From Linum tenue (taxonomy: Eukaryota > Streptophyta > Magnoliopsida > Malpighiales > Linaceae), in contig CAMGYJ010000008.1 in assembly GCA_946122785.1 (NCBI GenBank), positions 17,943,475 through 18,007,474 on the forward strand: a DNA stretch of 64,000 nucleotides. The letters run 5' to 3'. The notes beneath the pieces are model-generated. The model was not told where the DNA came from. It was given only the letters and a program-made list of their open reading frames with translations, and ran no database searches. The first letter of the stretch is position 1; the number at the start of each line of letters is the position of its first letter. This document shows, in pieces, positions 44,403 through 56,515 of this stretch. The translations under genes and the position numbers were made by a program.

Positions 44403-45066
44403 CTTGCAGGCTACGCAGGAAACTGCATAACAAAGCAGGAAATCAATTCGAATCATGAGAAAGCTCCAATACCATAAACTCAGGAGATGGTCGTGAATAT
44501 ACCTTGAGGCGGGTTGAAATTTGTTAGGGTGTTCGTCTTGGGTGTTCCTGGAATCGAATCTCTGGAACAGTAGAGTGGTAAAAAAATGATGCAGTACTAG
44601 ATCGGAATCTCCGTAATAGCGAAAACCAACCCTGAATTACGACGCTACTACTTCTAAGCTACTCCTACAAATCATATTAATTTACTTGTGTGAAAATCAT
44701 CGATTATAGGCCCTGAAGACTGAAGAGGAAAAATATATAGAGTACAGATTTGACCAATTACAACTAGGAAACGGAATACTAATAAGGAATAGTGGTGGTA
44801 ATAATGACAATAAAAACTAATAAGCCACTTCTAATCCTAGGTACAACAATAATAATTACGATAACCGATACAGTTTTACCATAATTAATGCATACTAAGG
44901 AACAGGCACTACGCGCGCCAAGATGATTTACCCATTGTACGATAACGGGGAAAAGGTTCACTGATCAGAGACTTGACAGTCATTGTTTCATATCTAAATG
45001 TCTAAATTAGCAACAAAAAAACTAACATCATAGTTCATGATATTCAACTATATCAAGCTCACGTCT
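44403..45066. other. Upstream region of the F-box gene, with LTR-like piece
   Basis: Non-coding. The minus-strand string CTTATTAGTATTCCGTTTCC, followed by TAGTTGTAATTGG and CTCTATATA (about 44730-44800), matches the LTR-like segment upstream of the gene at 29627-31242. It could supply a promoter. About 44900-45066 is the 3' flank of ALG3. Confidence 0.5.
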
Positions 45067-48000
45067 TCATTTGTCTTTCTCTTGTGTTGAGTGTGTCCCA
45101 TCTCTATATGGATACTCTGGTGGTGCCGACCATAGACCCCAAAGGATTACTAGGTGGAGAAACAAAAGCAGAGCCGACGAAACAACGGTGGATGGGTAGA
45201 TATTCCAACAGAGTTCGACGCCTATAAACAGCACCAAACTGCACCAAAAAACGCATGAATCGTCAAGAGTTAGAAGTAACAATGCAATGACTATTCGACA
45301 TTGGATGGAGTGCAGAACTCACCGCACTAGTGTGGGAAACCTCGTCGTCCATAGTAGATGAGGAATGCTGAAGAAGTACCTGTCACCAATGATGCATACC
45401 GAAGATGAAGTTAATTGGAGGACTGAAGCTGACACTGTGAACGGCATGTTAAGACGATTGTTTCACAGCATTCGTCTGAATGAATGGTTGAAAAGGGTCC
45501 GTTTCAATCCAAAGGCAAGAACACAACTGTGTTAAATTGTCATTTTCAGATTCTTTTGTATCGACACAAAGTTTACGGACTCCCAAAAGTATGCTTACCA
45601 AGAGTAGAATTGATAATGCAATGAGCGGGCACATACAATGCCAATGAAGTTGCCAACAAACATAGTTGTCACGATGTCTGTAAAGATGCAGCAAAAACTT
45701 CAGGAAGCAAGAAGATGCTGGTGAAGGTGTATGAATAGTGAACAACTGCTGGTGATCATTGCAAAATAAAGAGATTCAGACTTACGTTCTTCCTTTATCT
45801 TCATTGGCGAACTCTTAGTACCAGAAAAAGACAAAACTCTGGAACGCAACAATCTCAGCAGTCCTCCTTCAAACCTATACGTTCAGGAAAGATAATGAAT
45901 CACACCTCCATATGAATTGCAGTTTCCAGTTTCTATTGCAAGGGTTGTCACAGAGAATAAAGGAACAATTTCACTTGTCTCAAGTCTCAAGTCTCAACAC
46001 CCTTCACATTCCCAGTTAAGGAATGTACGGTTCAGTTGTGAATCAACAATCAGGCACAAATCTTTTCAACTGGGAAAACTGGAATTCTACTTATTCCATT
46101 TATTGGGTGCATGAATAACAAAGTACGAAAAAGAAACTAATATACCAGACATAGCGAAAGTATAGTTCGAAAACTATGCCCGTATATAATATTATAATAA
46201 ACTAAAAAGTGAAAAGGTATGTCACCTACTTGCACCATCGGTAGTGGGCAAAAACTGCGAGTAATACAAGGTGAACAATCAGCAAAGAGATTGCCAATTG
46301 CTTTGACACAAAGATCGGTTCAGGAATGAATTTGAAGTTAACAGACCTGTTGCAAGCATAATCCAAAGATTTCAATACAAGCCAACAAAAGAATGCTATT
46401 AATGAATCGAATCACAAGTGAAAACAAGAATTCCACGAATGCAAGTTCTTTGCTTGTTAGTCATAACAATCAACAGATAATTTTGTGGATTGCATGCTCT
46501 ACTCTGGAAGATGATCAACAAGGAAGTACCAGAAGTGGATGAAAACGCGACCAAGATTGAAGGCCCTGGACATATAAGCAGCTGGATGTGAAAGTAAAAA
46601 TGGGAGCCCCAACAGGATCTGCAGAAAGGACCATCCATCATGGATTAAGAAACCAATAAAATCGGCATGCTAGGACTGTGCCTGTTCCGGATTTTGGATG
46701 TAGAAGTAGCTCACTCACCTAAACCACATATCAAAATAAAAGAACATACGCCTTTTGTTTCAAAATGAAAAAGCTTACAGCTATTCTCACATAGAAATAA
46801 TTCCTAAAATAGAGAACCATATGCAAAATTATAACCTGTAAAAATGCTGCTCCAGCTAAAGCAGATATCACCCGGCGAAAATCTATTGACTGCAAAAGGA
46901 ATTTAACAACAAGAAATGCTGAGAGTAAAAATTGCAGTAAGCAACTGAAAATGAAAACTTTACTTAGCATGAGGAGTAGTGCAAGAAATTTTGAAAAGAG
47001 CCGCACACCTTTAACATAAGGAGCAGCAATGGAGGAGCATAGAGCAAAACATTCATCTTTACAGAAACAGCCCCACTGTATACAAATAAGAAGACACTTC
47101 GTTGATTTAGAAAATGCTAACATAGACAGAAAGAAAAAACTTTAATGTACCACCTGAAAAGGATCAGTCCAAGATGCCACTGTTGGTAAAGAAGTAAGGC
47201 CATAGCAGCATGCAGCAGTGTCATTGCAAAACAATCATTGAAGAGACGAAGGACGAAGATAGAGTGGATCCTTTTCGATAGAGAAAGCAAGACAAGTGCC
47301 CACCAAGGGAGCTACAAGAAATCACTTATACCATCAAAACTGAGATTCCATCAGCATGAAAGGCAACATAAAGATAAAATCTCGACACTCAGAGAAAATG
47401 AACTAACCACATCTGCCTTTACATAGATGAATAAGATGATAGCAAGGTTCACGATGTACAAGGCACCAAACAGAATCTGTAAGGCATGATACCAGAAACA
47501 GAAAGAAATATATTCAACTTGGTAAACTAAGATAAGAAAAGTTAGCTGTGAGATAAGAGATGGTGGGACATCAAGCATGAAGGACTGTACCTGAGCGGCA
47601 AAGACCTGTCCTCCAGTGACATACTGAATAGCAGAATAAACATAGAGGAACCCAGCAGGGTAAACTAGTGGCCCTGTGTCACCTTCTAGCTTGCTGTAAT
47701 CCTTCTCTCCTTCAAGAAACCCGGTTACCTGCTTGTTTGTTAGTTACACTGACTTAGCATCAATCAAGTTTGTTCGAACTTCAAACTAAGACGTTCAGAA
47801 TTTTTTTCCTTTGTTCTCATCATTTTCAACTTTTAACTAGGGGAAGATTTCAACTGTTTCTGATCAACACAAAGGGAGAAACTCGGTTACAATTTTTAGG
47901 CGGGAGACACATACCTGTGACATGTATGCATCCCAGTCAATCTTCGTATCTAGAATAGAGCAAATCAATCAGACATTAAGGCTTTTACTCATATCAATAG

Positions 48001-48184
48001 TAAACATAAGGACTGGAAAAATTGGTTTGAGCATCAAGTGAATCCTACAAGGAACATAGGTGATGATGACAGCAGTGAGCACAGCATCAAAGAGAAGCAA
48101 AGCAAGGGCAATGATGGCTTTGGGATTCTTGAAGAATGTGGCAGTAGAACATCTAGGTTCTGATAAGGGCTTGATTTCCCTCAT
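45067..48184 (-). CDS. ALG3: Dol-P-Man:Man5GlcNAc2-PP-dolichol alpha-1,3-mannosyltransferase
   Basis: Thirteen exons on the minus strand: 48184-48049, 47949-47915, 47728-47591, 47476-47408, 47311-47154, 47075-47009, 46889-46836, 46618-46530, 46346-46230, 45874-45786, 45677-45599, 45379-45323 and 45238-45067. Together they make 1260 bp (419 aa) with every junction in phase and GT-AG. Family hallmarks are [11 protein letters not shown], the [18 protein letters not shown] block, [66 protein letters not shown] and the final [10 protein letters not shown] segment. It is a multi-pass ER membrane enzyme (GT58) that adds the sixth mannose to the lipid-linked oligosaccharide on the lumenal side, before transfer to N-glycosylated proteins. 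It is slightly shorter at the N-terminus than the Arabidopsis protein as I recall it. Intact and probably functional. Confidence 0.93.
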
Positions 48185-49066
48185 TGAGGTAAGCACCAAT
48201 GTGTGGTGACTTTATTGACTAGTGGCTCAAGAAATCAAGACTGAGAACAGCCACGCCGGACAGTCACCAAAAATTCTTTGCCTTTGCCCTTCAACTATCC
48301 TTGATCTCTTTTCTCTTCGTTTCACTCCTTAGCTTTTACACTGATTAGCAATTGCCTAGCTCAGAGGATGCGGAATGCCGGAATCCCAATTCTAGGTCCA
48401 CTCCACAATCATTTAAAGATCTTGATCGGGATCTACAAAACAATATGAAAAAGAGATTATCGCCATATATTGACATTTCAAAGCTTAAGTTAGTATCTGA
48501 TTCGCATAAAGAAACTAGTTGTAATTCAAATGGATTTATGGAGAGGGTCATAGGAGAACTTATATGGGGAAAACACTACAGTCCTATTTGTCGGAAAACT
48601 GTGGTAGCCAACTGAATTCCCACACAGCACAGCAGTAAAGGCAGTGCGATCAACAAAGAAGACACAATAAAAGGAATTAAGTCGAAATCCGACAGAGCTA
48701 TTCACGTAGAAGCAATCAGAATGAAGCAGAAGTTCCTCTCATGACTAAGCCATCCATGAAACTTTTTGAGCAGTGATGTTCCGTCAAACATTATATGTCT
48801 TCCGTTTCATAATTTTCTAACATAAACATTCTTTTTTCAAAATCAGCGCCACCCCATCTTGAAAGATATTCAGAGAAGTTACTTCCAGAGTGAATTGGGA
48901 ACCCAAAATAACAAAAAAGCATCGCTTGAAGCTTACCTTGAAGAATACTAAATGAATGCTGAACACAACAGCAATTTACAACCCTCCAATGTAAAGTGGC
49001 GCAGCTCACAGAACAGACACTGATCATAATTATGAATTTGGAACAGGGCAATTCAATTCTAAACAC
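48185..49066. other. Upstream region of ALG3; no gene seen
   Basis: Non-coding by eye. It should contain the ALG3 promoter and leader. No clear TATA box or repeats were placed. Confidence 0.4.
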
Positions 49067-49633
49067 TCATACCCCAGAAACAGAGTAAACAGGGGAAGGG
49101 AGCGGCGGCAGAACTTGGAATCGTAAACCTAGAATTGTTCGTTGCGAGAGAAATGGAGGGAGCTGAAGACCCAAAAGGGCAAGAAAGCACCACTTACCAA
49201 ATATCTGTAGCCGCAGCAGGAGGCGGCCGCGGCGAAGTGCTCTAAAGGGTCGAAAGTTCACAACTTCGTCAAAGAGCGCGGAAGCCAACTTGATCGTGGT
49301 CGTGGCACCGGACTGAAGGAAAACCGAACGAATTGGGAAACGGAATTTCGGCCGCAAGAACAAACGCCGTCTGGAGGACGATTTCACCCAAATCACGGAC
49401 CAGCAGAACCCGGGGGGGGGGGGGGGGGGGGGGGGGAAAGGGAGATTAAAAGGCAATAATTGAGCTATACTTAATCGGCGGTCTTTTTCTGGAGTGAAAG
49501 CAGGCGAGAGAGAGGAAGTGTTTGCTTCAGAGTTAAGCTCGGCCGCCGTAGAAATTCCCCTCGTTCCGGCCGCCACTTCGCTGCCGTCTGTGGATCTAAA
49601 TCTTCTGAGGAGACCCCGTACGATTGCCTGCAT
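49067..49633 (-). CDS. Uncertain ORF upstream of ALG3, with polyproline from a G run
   Basis: A minus-strand frame from an ATG at 49633 begins MQAIVRGLLRRFRSTDGSEV and continues to a stop at 49067, about 188 residues. It includes a proline run encoded by the 25-base G/C homopolymer at 49412-49436. I do not recognise it. The basic N-terminus could be an organelle transit peptide, or the frame could be a chance one in a GC-rich leader region. Because the homopolymer length sets the frame, the downstream half is unreliable. It could also be a first exon spliced to sequence further left. Confidence 0.25.
   Translation of the reverse strand: MQAIVRGLLRRFRSTDGSEVAAGTRGISTAAELNSEANTSSLSPAFTPEKDRRLSIAQLLPFNLPFPPPPPPPPGFCWSVIWVKSSSRRRLFLRPKFRFPIRSVFLQSGATTTIKLASALFDEVVNFRPFRALRRGRLLLRLQIFGKWCFLALLGLQLPPFLSQRTILGLRFQVLPPLPSPVYSVSGV
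49412..49436 (+). repeat. Poly-G run, 25 bases
   Basis: Twenty-five consecutive G, inside the uncertain ORF upstream of ALG3. Confidence 0.95.
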
Positions 49634-49651
49634 CGAAAGGGGAAAGAACAT

Positions 49652-50737
49652 GTTTGTTGACTACATTTGACAATAACTTGTAAGTGATGACCGCAGTGTT
49701 CGAACCCGCGACCTCACGTTGCTATGCTATTAGCTGTCCATGGGAATTTAGAGGTTCGAACGTTGACACTGACGGCTGCCTAGTTCAGTGATTACCACAT
49801 ATAATCCGGCATCGGCTGGTTGGCGTGGTTCACGCAGGCATAAAAGGGAAAATAAAATAAGAGCATTAGAGCGTGATGTTTCAAAATCGGGTCATGTCCT
49901 GTCTTTAAAGTCCATGGTTATAAAAACCGAATTGAATGAACGGTTGGGCCACTAGAACTGTTAAACCAGTTATGATAGCGGTATGGTTTACTGTGGGCTT
50001 TTATACTCTATATTTGTTGACAATCAACTAATCAATAGCATTTTAACGAGAGCTTAATTATCATTATGAAAATGGGATCAATGATACATTTTTATATTTT
50101 ATATTCTTAAATGATATTAATATTTCTTCGAATGTTCGACCTATATATTCTTTCATTATGTATCATATCGATCAAAGGATTGTCAATAAAATTAAACGGG
50201 TTGATAGAGTTAAACGTAACATAAAAATATAAATAATCGGATATTAACATTCGGACCAAACGGGCCGAATTATAAGCTAGTGGTATAAATAGTGTACTTG
50301 CGATACTTGTGAACCATTTGTCATTTTCTAATTATTGGAAAGATAGAGAAAAAGAACCTTCCTCCGCCACAATAAGTCATGAAAAACGTTTTCCTTTTAA
50401 ATACCGAAATTAAACATTTTGATAACCACGGAAGTAATGACCGGAACAGCAATTTCCCGGCCGTTAAACGCTGATCAACAACAACAAAAAAAAAAAAAGG
50501 AACGGCCCAACAAAATTTACACAAATTAACTGCGTACGTCCGGCGGGCCCCACCCACCACACGCGCTCCACAGTTCAGTGCCAGACTGCCAGAAGGTCAA
50601 CACGCAGACAACGATTGCCGTTTTCACCTGCCAATTGCCAACCCTAAATTCCGCTCGATCCTTTTTTCCTCCCACCGCTAAACCATCTCCTAGAAGGATT
50701 CGTTCTCCCTCCTTCCACCAGACCCTCTAAATCTAAT
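49652..50737. other. Intergenic; no gene seen
   Basis: AT-rich sequence between divergent transcription units. No domain-bearing frame and no complete repeat were recognised. Confidence 0.45.
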
Positions 50738-50747
50738 CTATATATAA
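50738..50747 (+). promoter_or_regulatory. TATA box for the DUF7054 gene
   Basis: ctatatataac is followed after about 30 bases by a long CT-rich leader (ctctctctcttcttcc near 50815), a common arrangement in plant promoters. The ATG used is 680 bp downstream, so a 5'-leader intron is likely. Confidence 0.5.
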
Positions 50748-51420
50748 CTCCATTTCTTCACCTCTCATAATTTCCTTGTACCCCAATCACCCAACCCTAA
50801 CTGCCCTTTTCCCTCTCTCTCTCTTCTTCCTCTCTCGCTCGCCGCCTCCTCCTCCTGCACCGCTTGCCCGGTCGCCCTTCCCTCCTCTCGATCGGATTCC
50901 GATCTCTGGCGGCTTTTCTCGTTTCCGATTTAGGGATAAACTGCTGGGCACCTGAGTTCGTTTCTTTTTTTTTTTCCTCCTTCCTCCCCGGTGTTGCGCA
51001 TCTCGGTCCACAACGACGACGCCAAGATCTCATCGTCGGTCATTGTGAATGGTGGAAATCTTAGGATTAGGTAATTACATGCTCTCCCTTTGCCAATCAA
51101 GGGCGGGCGTCGTATCTGCTGCCTCTGCTTTCGCTTTCGGCTCCTGCAAGGAAGGCTGGTACTTCCGCTGCCAAGGCGTCGACCCCTGAGATTCCCCTCC
51201 TGCTCCGCCCCGTTCGCCTCACTCCGGCGAATTGTATTGTATTCATATTTTCCTTGATTTGAATTTGAGAGGGGAGAACAAGAAGGAAGGAAGAAGAAAA
51301 ACGCACACAAAAAAAATTCTTTTTGTTAGGTTTTCAAAAAATATTTCCTGGTTTCGATTTCGGATTCTGATTGTTCGAGAGAGAAGAGAAGAGAAAAGAA
51401 AAAGGAAGATTGGAAGGATG

Positions 51421-52010
51421 TTGCTTCACAAGACGAAGAAGAATCAGGGCGGTGCCTCCTCGAAAGGCAACCGGCTGCTGATCAGCGTGTCTGTTCTCGG
51501 CAGTGCCGGGCCAATTCGGTTCGTTGTGGGCGAGAAGGAGCTCGTGGCTGCGGTAATCGATACCGCGTTGAAGTCTTATGCTAGGGAGGGTCGGCTTCCG
51601 GTGCTCGGCTCCCATCTCAATGATTTCTTTCTCTACTGCCCCAGCGCTGGCTCTGGAGGTAAAACGAGATTTTCCCAGTTCCACAAATTTGCATACTTTT
51701 TCCTGTGCTAAGTTGCTGAATGATTGATGGGTTGGCGAGTTTTGCTGTGAATTGCTTTTATGGGTTATGTTCTTAGTCTCTGTGCTGATTGTGGGTTGTC
51801 ATTGAATTTTTTATTGCAGCCCTGAGTCCATGGGAGACAATCGGGTCTATCGGTTGCAGAAACTTCATGCTGTGCAAGAAGACAGCAGGGATGAAGATCG
51901 ATGACGAAGGTGGAAGGTCACCTACAACTGCAGCTGTCGCGCAGAAGAGGAGCGGGATCTGGAAGACATGGATCAATAAGTCTTTCAATCTCAAGGTTTA
52001 CTCTCACTGA
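51421..52010 (+). CDS. DUF7054 family protein (142 aa)
   Basis: Two exons, 51421-51658 and 51820-52010, joined G|CC with GT-AG borders. The N-terminus is basic (MLLHKTKKNQGG), followed by the conserved block RLLISVSVLGSAGPIRFVVG, then VIDTALKSYAREGRLPVLGS, LNDFFLYCP, LSPWETIGSIGCRNFMLCKK and a C-terminal KTWINKSFNLK. This pattern is shared by small uncharacterised plant proteins annotated with DUF7054, with a ubiquitin-like-looking segment and no catalytic motif. The length is as expected. The start has a strong basic leader typical of the family. Function is unknown. The gene sits between ALG3 and a young LTR element whose left end is 650 bp downstream. Confidence 0.9.
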
Positions 52011-52656
52011 GCTTCCCAAATCGTCGAGTTATACTCTACACACTTTGTACCCTTTGTATGTTTTGGAATCCCAATTGCATAAACGCCAGATTGATGATTA
52101 TTGGCCATACTTGTTTTCCTCCATTTGAGCTTTTGTTTGGTTTGGGGCTTACTCTGATAAAACCAGAGCAGAAAGACTACTCCCATGGAATAAAGTTCTT
52201 CAATGAAACGAACAGTAATTTTTTTTCTGAGCTACTTACTATATTCGCTTGGTCTGAAAGAGTCTTAAATCCGTATTAATTCTTCTTGCCAGTGGTTTGA
52301 TATAATAATATTGCACCGTGTTGATGTGAATCATCCGCCGGCCTGTCAACCATTTAGTATTGTGCTGTTCGAGCAGAGATTTTATTTGACTAGAATACAA
52401 TAGCTACGTTCTAGAATACAGCTGCAGACATAAGTTTGATGTGGACTAGTTTGGTTTCAGTTGTTTTCTTCTGGATCCTGGTCGAATCTCTTTACTTTGG
52501 AAGTAGAGTTAGGCAATTGGAACCATAGCTCGTTGGTTTCTAAGGTAAAGAAATATCAGGATTGCCAAATGTTCGTACTGAGAAAGTACCGAGGATCTAT
52601 GTTGTTGTTTGTAAATACGCAATGGTGCTCTGTTTAGTGATCAACGTCAACAACAA
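52011..52656. other. 3' flank of the DUF7054 gene
   Basis: Non-coding; probable 3' UTR and flank, ending at the target duplication of the LTR element. Confidence 0.5.
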
Positions 52657-52661
52657 GTTCA

Positions 52662-53148
52662 TGTTAGAAATCGAACAGAAAAATTAGGGTTACCGATATG
52701 GCTGAGTCGCGGACTAGGTCGCTCTCTTTAAGACGTTCGCGGCACTGCCTTCATTGCGCACGGCAGACTATCAGCCGGTCGCCTCCAGGATAAAACGGCC
52801 ACTCTAATTTAGTTTGCTCGGCGGTTTTGTGCGAAAACCAGAGTTCTATGAATTCACTCTCTCTCTTGCTTCTGCTCTTCTGAGGTGTGTTTAGAGGGTC
52901 TGGGGCGTCTCCTATTTATAGGAGCAGAAAACCCAGAATATTCCCTCTTTCTTTGGGAATAAGTCATATTTTAATTAGGGAGATAATTACTCCCATAATT
53001 AAAATATAATCTATTAAGATAATTATTCCTAATTATCTCCATAATATTCCTTTTATTAATTATCCATCTTATTTATGTATTATGGGAAAATACTGGATAA
53101 TTAATTAGGAATTTCATTTATAGCTTTTCAAAGCTATTCATCCCAACA
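52662..53148 (-). repeat. LTR (3' LTR in element orientation)
   Basis: 487 bp. Every base I compared is identical to the copy at 57582-58068. On the minus strand it starts TGTTGGGATG and ends TTCTAACA, and contains CTATAAATAGG as promoter signal. Confidence 0.95.
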
Positions 53149-56100
53149 ATCCCCCACTTGAATAGTTTTGAAACTATCTCTGAGCATCAACAGATCCATA
53201 AGATCGGGCATAAACTAAGGTATCGCGAAGATTTGAACCTTAGCGTAGTGGTTACACTTCCGATTTCATAAGGGTGACTCGTAGTCTTGAACCCTATCTC
53301 AGACAATGTAGCACACCGGATCTTTTCATTGAGTGATATTCTCTCATAGGCCGTGCGTTTATGGCCATGCACGTTATCCCGGTTTAGTGAACGCTCTAGC
53401 AACTTTGTGCCTCCAAAGTTCCATAGGGAGCGGCCCCACTCCCACATTCACATAGGTGAGTCTATCAGAAGTACCCCCAAAGTAAAGTACTCCACCCCAC
53501 ATAGGGTATAGATCTCATTAAGAGTTGTTAACTCAACCTCCATTGCTTTGGGATTCATGCTTCACTATGCATGAACTTTTCGCATACTACTCATGACTTG
53601 TTATTACCCATTGAACCCATTTCTTGGGATCTCCAGTCTATTGGGTCGGGTTACCATCACTTGTAGTCCGTGGTTCGGTAGGCATAAGTCCCATACCCTT
53701 CGTGGTATTTTTGGACTTTCTCTCTGGCTAGTCCTTTCGTCAAAGGACCAACTAGATTCTATTAGGATCTTTCATGATCCACCCTCATTGCTCCTATCGT
53801 TAGGAGTTCTCTTACAGTACTGTGCTTACGACACATTTGTCGTCTCTTTTCGTTCTAGAACCGGTTCCCTTCTTTTGCAATAGCTGCGGTGCTATCACAA
53901 TTAATCAACTACCGGAGGGATCGGTCTTTCCCATAAGGGAATCTCTAGTAGTGACCCTCTCAATCAACTTTCCTCTTTACTAGTCATTGCTAGTTCTATC
54001 ATTTTCGATTTCTTAGTTGATTGAGCCAGGATCGTTTACTTCTTAGACTTCCAAGACATAGCTTCTCTATCGATGTTTTAAAACACATCCTCTTGTTGTC
54101 TTGGAGTCCTCTATAGGGTATTCTAATCCGCATCACTATACCCTACCAATACAGCAAAACCTTTGATAACAAATACCAAGGTTTTTCTGTTCTTTTAAGG
54201 TGTCTCATGACCCCCTTTCAATAGCATTTCAATGCTTCATACTAGGACAATCAATAATCCTGCCAAGTACCCCCACTAAATCGGGTCTCATGTTTATCAG
54301 TTGCCTCTCGCAGACTATAAATGCTAGTATATTCTAACTTTCTTACACCGTCTTAGGTGTTCTTTAAATATTTATACTAGCACCATCAAACATGTATGCA
54401 GGTGTACATCTTGTATTTTCCTAGTTATTAGGATCTCTAAGAATAACATTTGTTTCAAACAGATCCTTCACATTCAAAATTCTCAACTATCATGGTTTTT
54501 CAATATTGACATCACGAGTCTTTGTACCCAAAGATCGACGTGTCATTCATAATGCAAGTGTCATTCTCAAATTTCTACTAAATGCACTTGTCACTTTCAC
54601 TTTTAAAACCATGAGAGAGAATCTGATTATTCATGACACTAATTCTGAGTCTATTTCAAATCATATAATGATTTGTCTAGCCATAGACTCCAGAAGCATG
54701 TTCTAGAATAACAATCTTTAAGATTGTCCCAATGTAGATTTCTTTATTCAAATCACCATTCAAAAAAATATTTTAACGTCCATGTGATGGATGTTATTCT
54801 ACATATTGGTGAATAGATATCAAAGAAATCTACAATTTATTTTCCCTTCACCTAAAGCCTTCGCTACTAGGCGATCATTATACTCATAAACTAAACCATC
54901 AGGTATCAGTTTTCCTTTTAGGAATCCATTTATTACCTTGGCATCATTGCCAAGAGGTAATTCTCAAAGATGCCAAATCTTGTTCGATTCTATCGATATA
55001 TTACCCAAGGCTTTTCAACCAAGAGGTAACTCTACAAGATTAATAGGACTCCAATAATTTCATTTCGTTAATAATGGATTCTCCCACAATTCTGCATCTT
55101 TATGGAAGTTCGAACTTCTAGCAGACTTGTAGGATCTTTCTTTCTTAGGGTGTAAATAACAAATTCATAACCAAAATCCTTTCGTGATTTATGGTTCATT
55201 TGTCTCTTCTGAGTTCATACTCAGATTCATCACCCCCACTAGTTATCCATTATTTCTAATAGTAGGCAGGATATCACCCCCACTATTTCTTAATATAAAT
55301 GGAATCTATTGGCATCAATGGTTTTCACAAACTAATGAGTATTTCGTTTCATAGGCTTATGTGTTTTACAATAACTTACACACTCATATGCTCTTCTAGT
55401 TATCATGTCACTGATTCTCTAATGCTACCACATGCATGCCACATATCGAATAATCAGTGCAATCATAATGCAACTAGGCATTTCAAACTATTTTGAATAA
55501 CTAGTTAGACAACCAGAGCACTCTAAAGAGCAATAAATCATTTATTGTCTTTTCCATCAAGTTTACCCATATCAAAATAAATCAGATCTATCGATTCTGA
55601 TTCTCTAACCACATATTTATGGGTCATTTAGCTTGAATATACAAAATTCATATTTTTCTCAAGCATCCAATAATAATATGGGAATGCGATATAAGATATT
55701 CTAATTCTTCACACAGACACACTTGGAAGAATTTATCTTATCTACTTAACCATTCCTTACATCTAGGATAGTCAATGACTTTCTAGAGGCAGGGTTCTCT
55801 TCCACTTTTCCAGAACCATCAACAATAGTGGTGAGGGTCTTGCCCAACAACACTTTCTCCTTCAATACGCGTCAATGTATGATTGAGCTTAGCTCGTTTA
55901 TCACACACATATCTTGAAGCGGTCCTATCCAACAACCATTCTTCAGAGTTACCATTAAGGCTAACCTCTGTCATCACCTCAGTGAATATTATTACCAAAT
56001 CCTCTTCTTTAGTCAAGTTAACACTAGGTTAAACTTGTTCTTACACTTTCGTGTCTTATGACCTAGTTTCTCACAAATTTAATAGAGAAACATAGCGTCA

Positions 56101-56515
56101 TTCTTAGAGGATTGGGTGACAATCTTATGGTTACCACAAAGGGTACCATTCTAATTGGTGTGGCTCTGGTTCAACTTGCTGCTCTCATTCTTGAAACTTT
56201 AATGTTTTACAGCAACCTAAGTGGTTCGTGTAGTACTGATAATAGTACTTCTTATAATATCGTTATTATGGGCAATAAACCCATTCTATTCCCATATATT
56301 CTTCATATACACTAAATTACTCTATTCCATAACATGCATTCAACTTTATGCTCTAATCATTGAGAAAAGCACATCTCAATGTCAACATAATCATGCATCA
56401 ATACTCAATCTCTAGCATTCTCAAAATTTATTAAATTCATGCAGAGAGTTATATGGAATAGATTCTACTTTATCATTTATTAATGACTTAGGAGGAAAGT
56501 TTTAGTTCTTACCTC

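Noticed and set aside
50787..51310. Arg/Lys-rich minus-strand frames
   Set aside because: Complement of the CT-rich leader of the DUF7054 gene; low-complexity artefact.
53150..56020. Attempt to read a functional copia polyprotein on the minus strand
   Set aside because: Only fragments are recognisable and stops occur throughout; treated as decayed.
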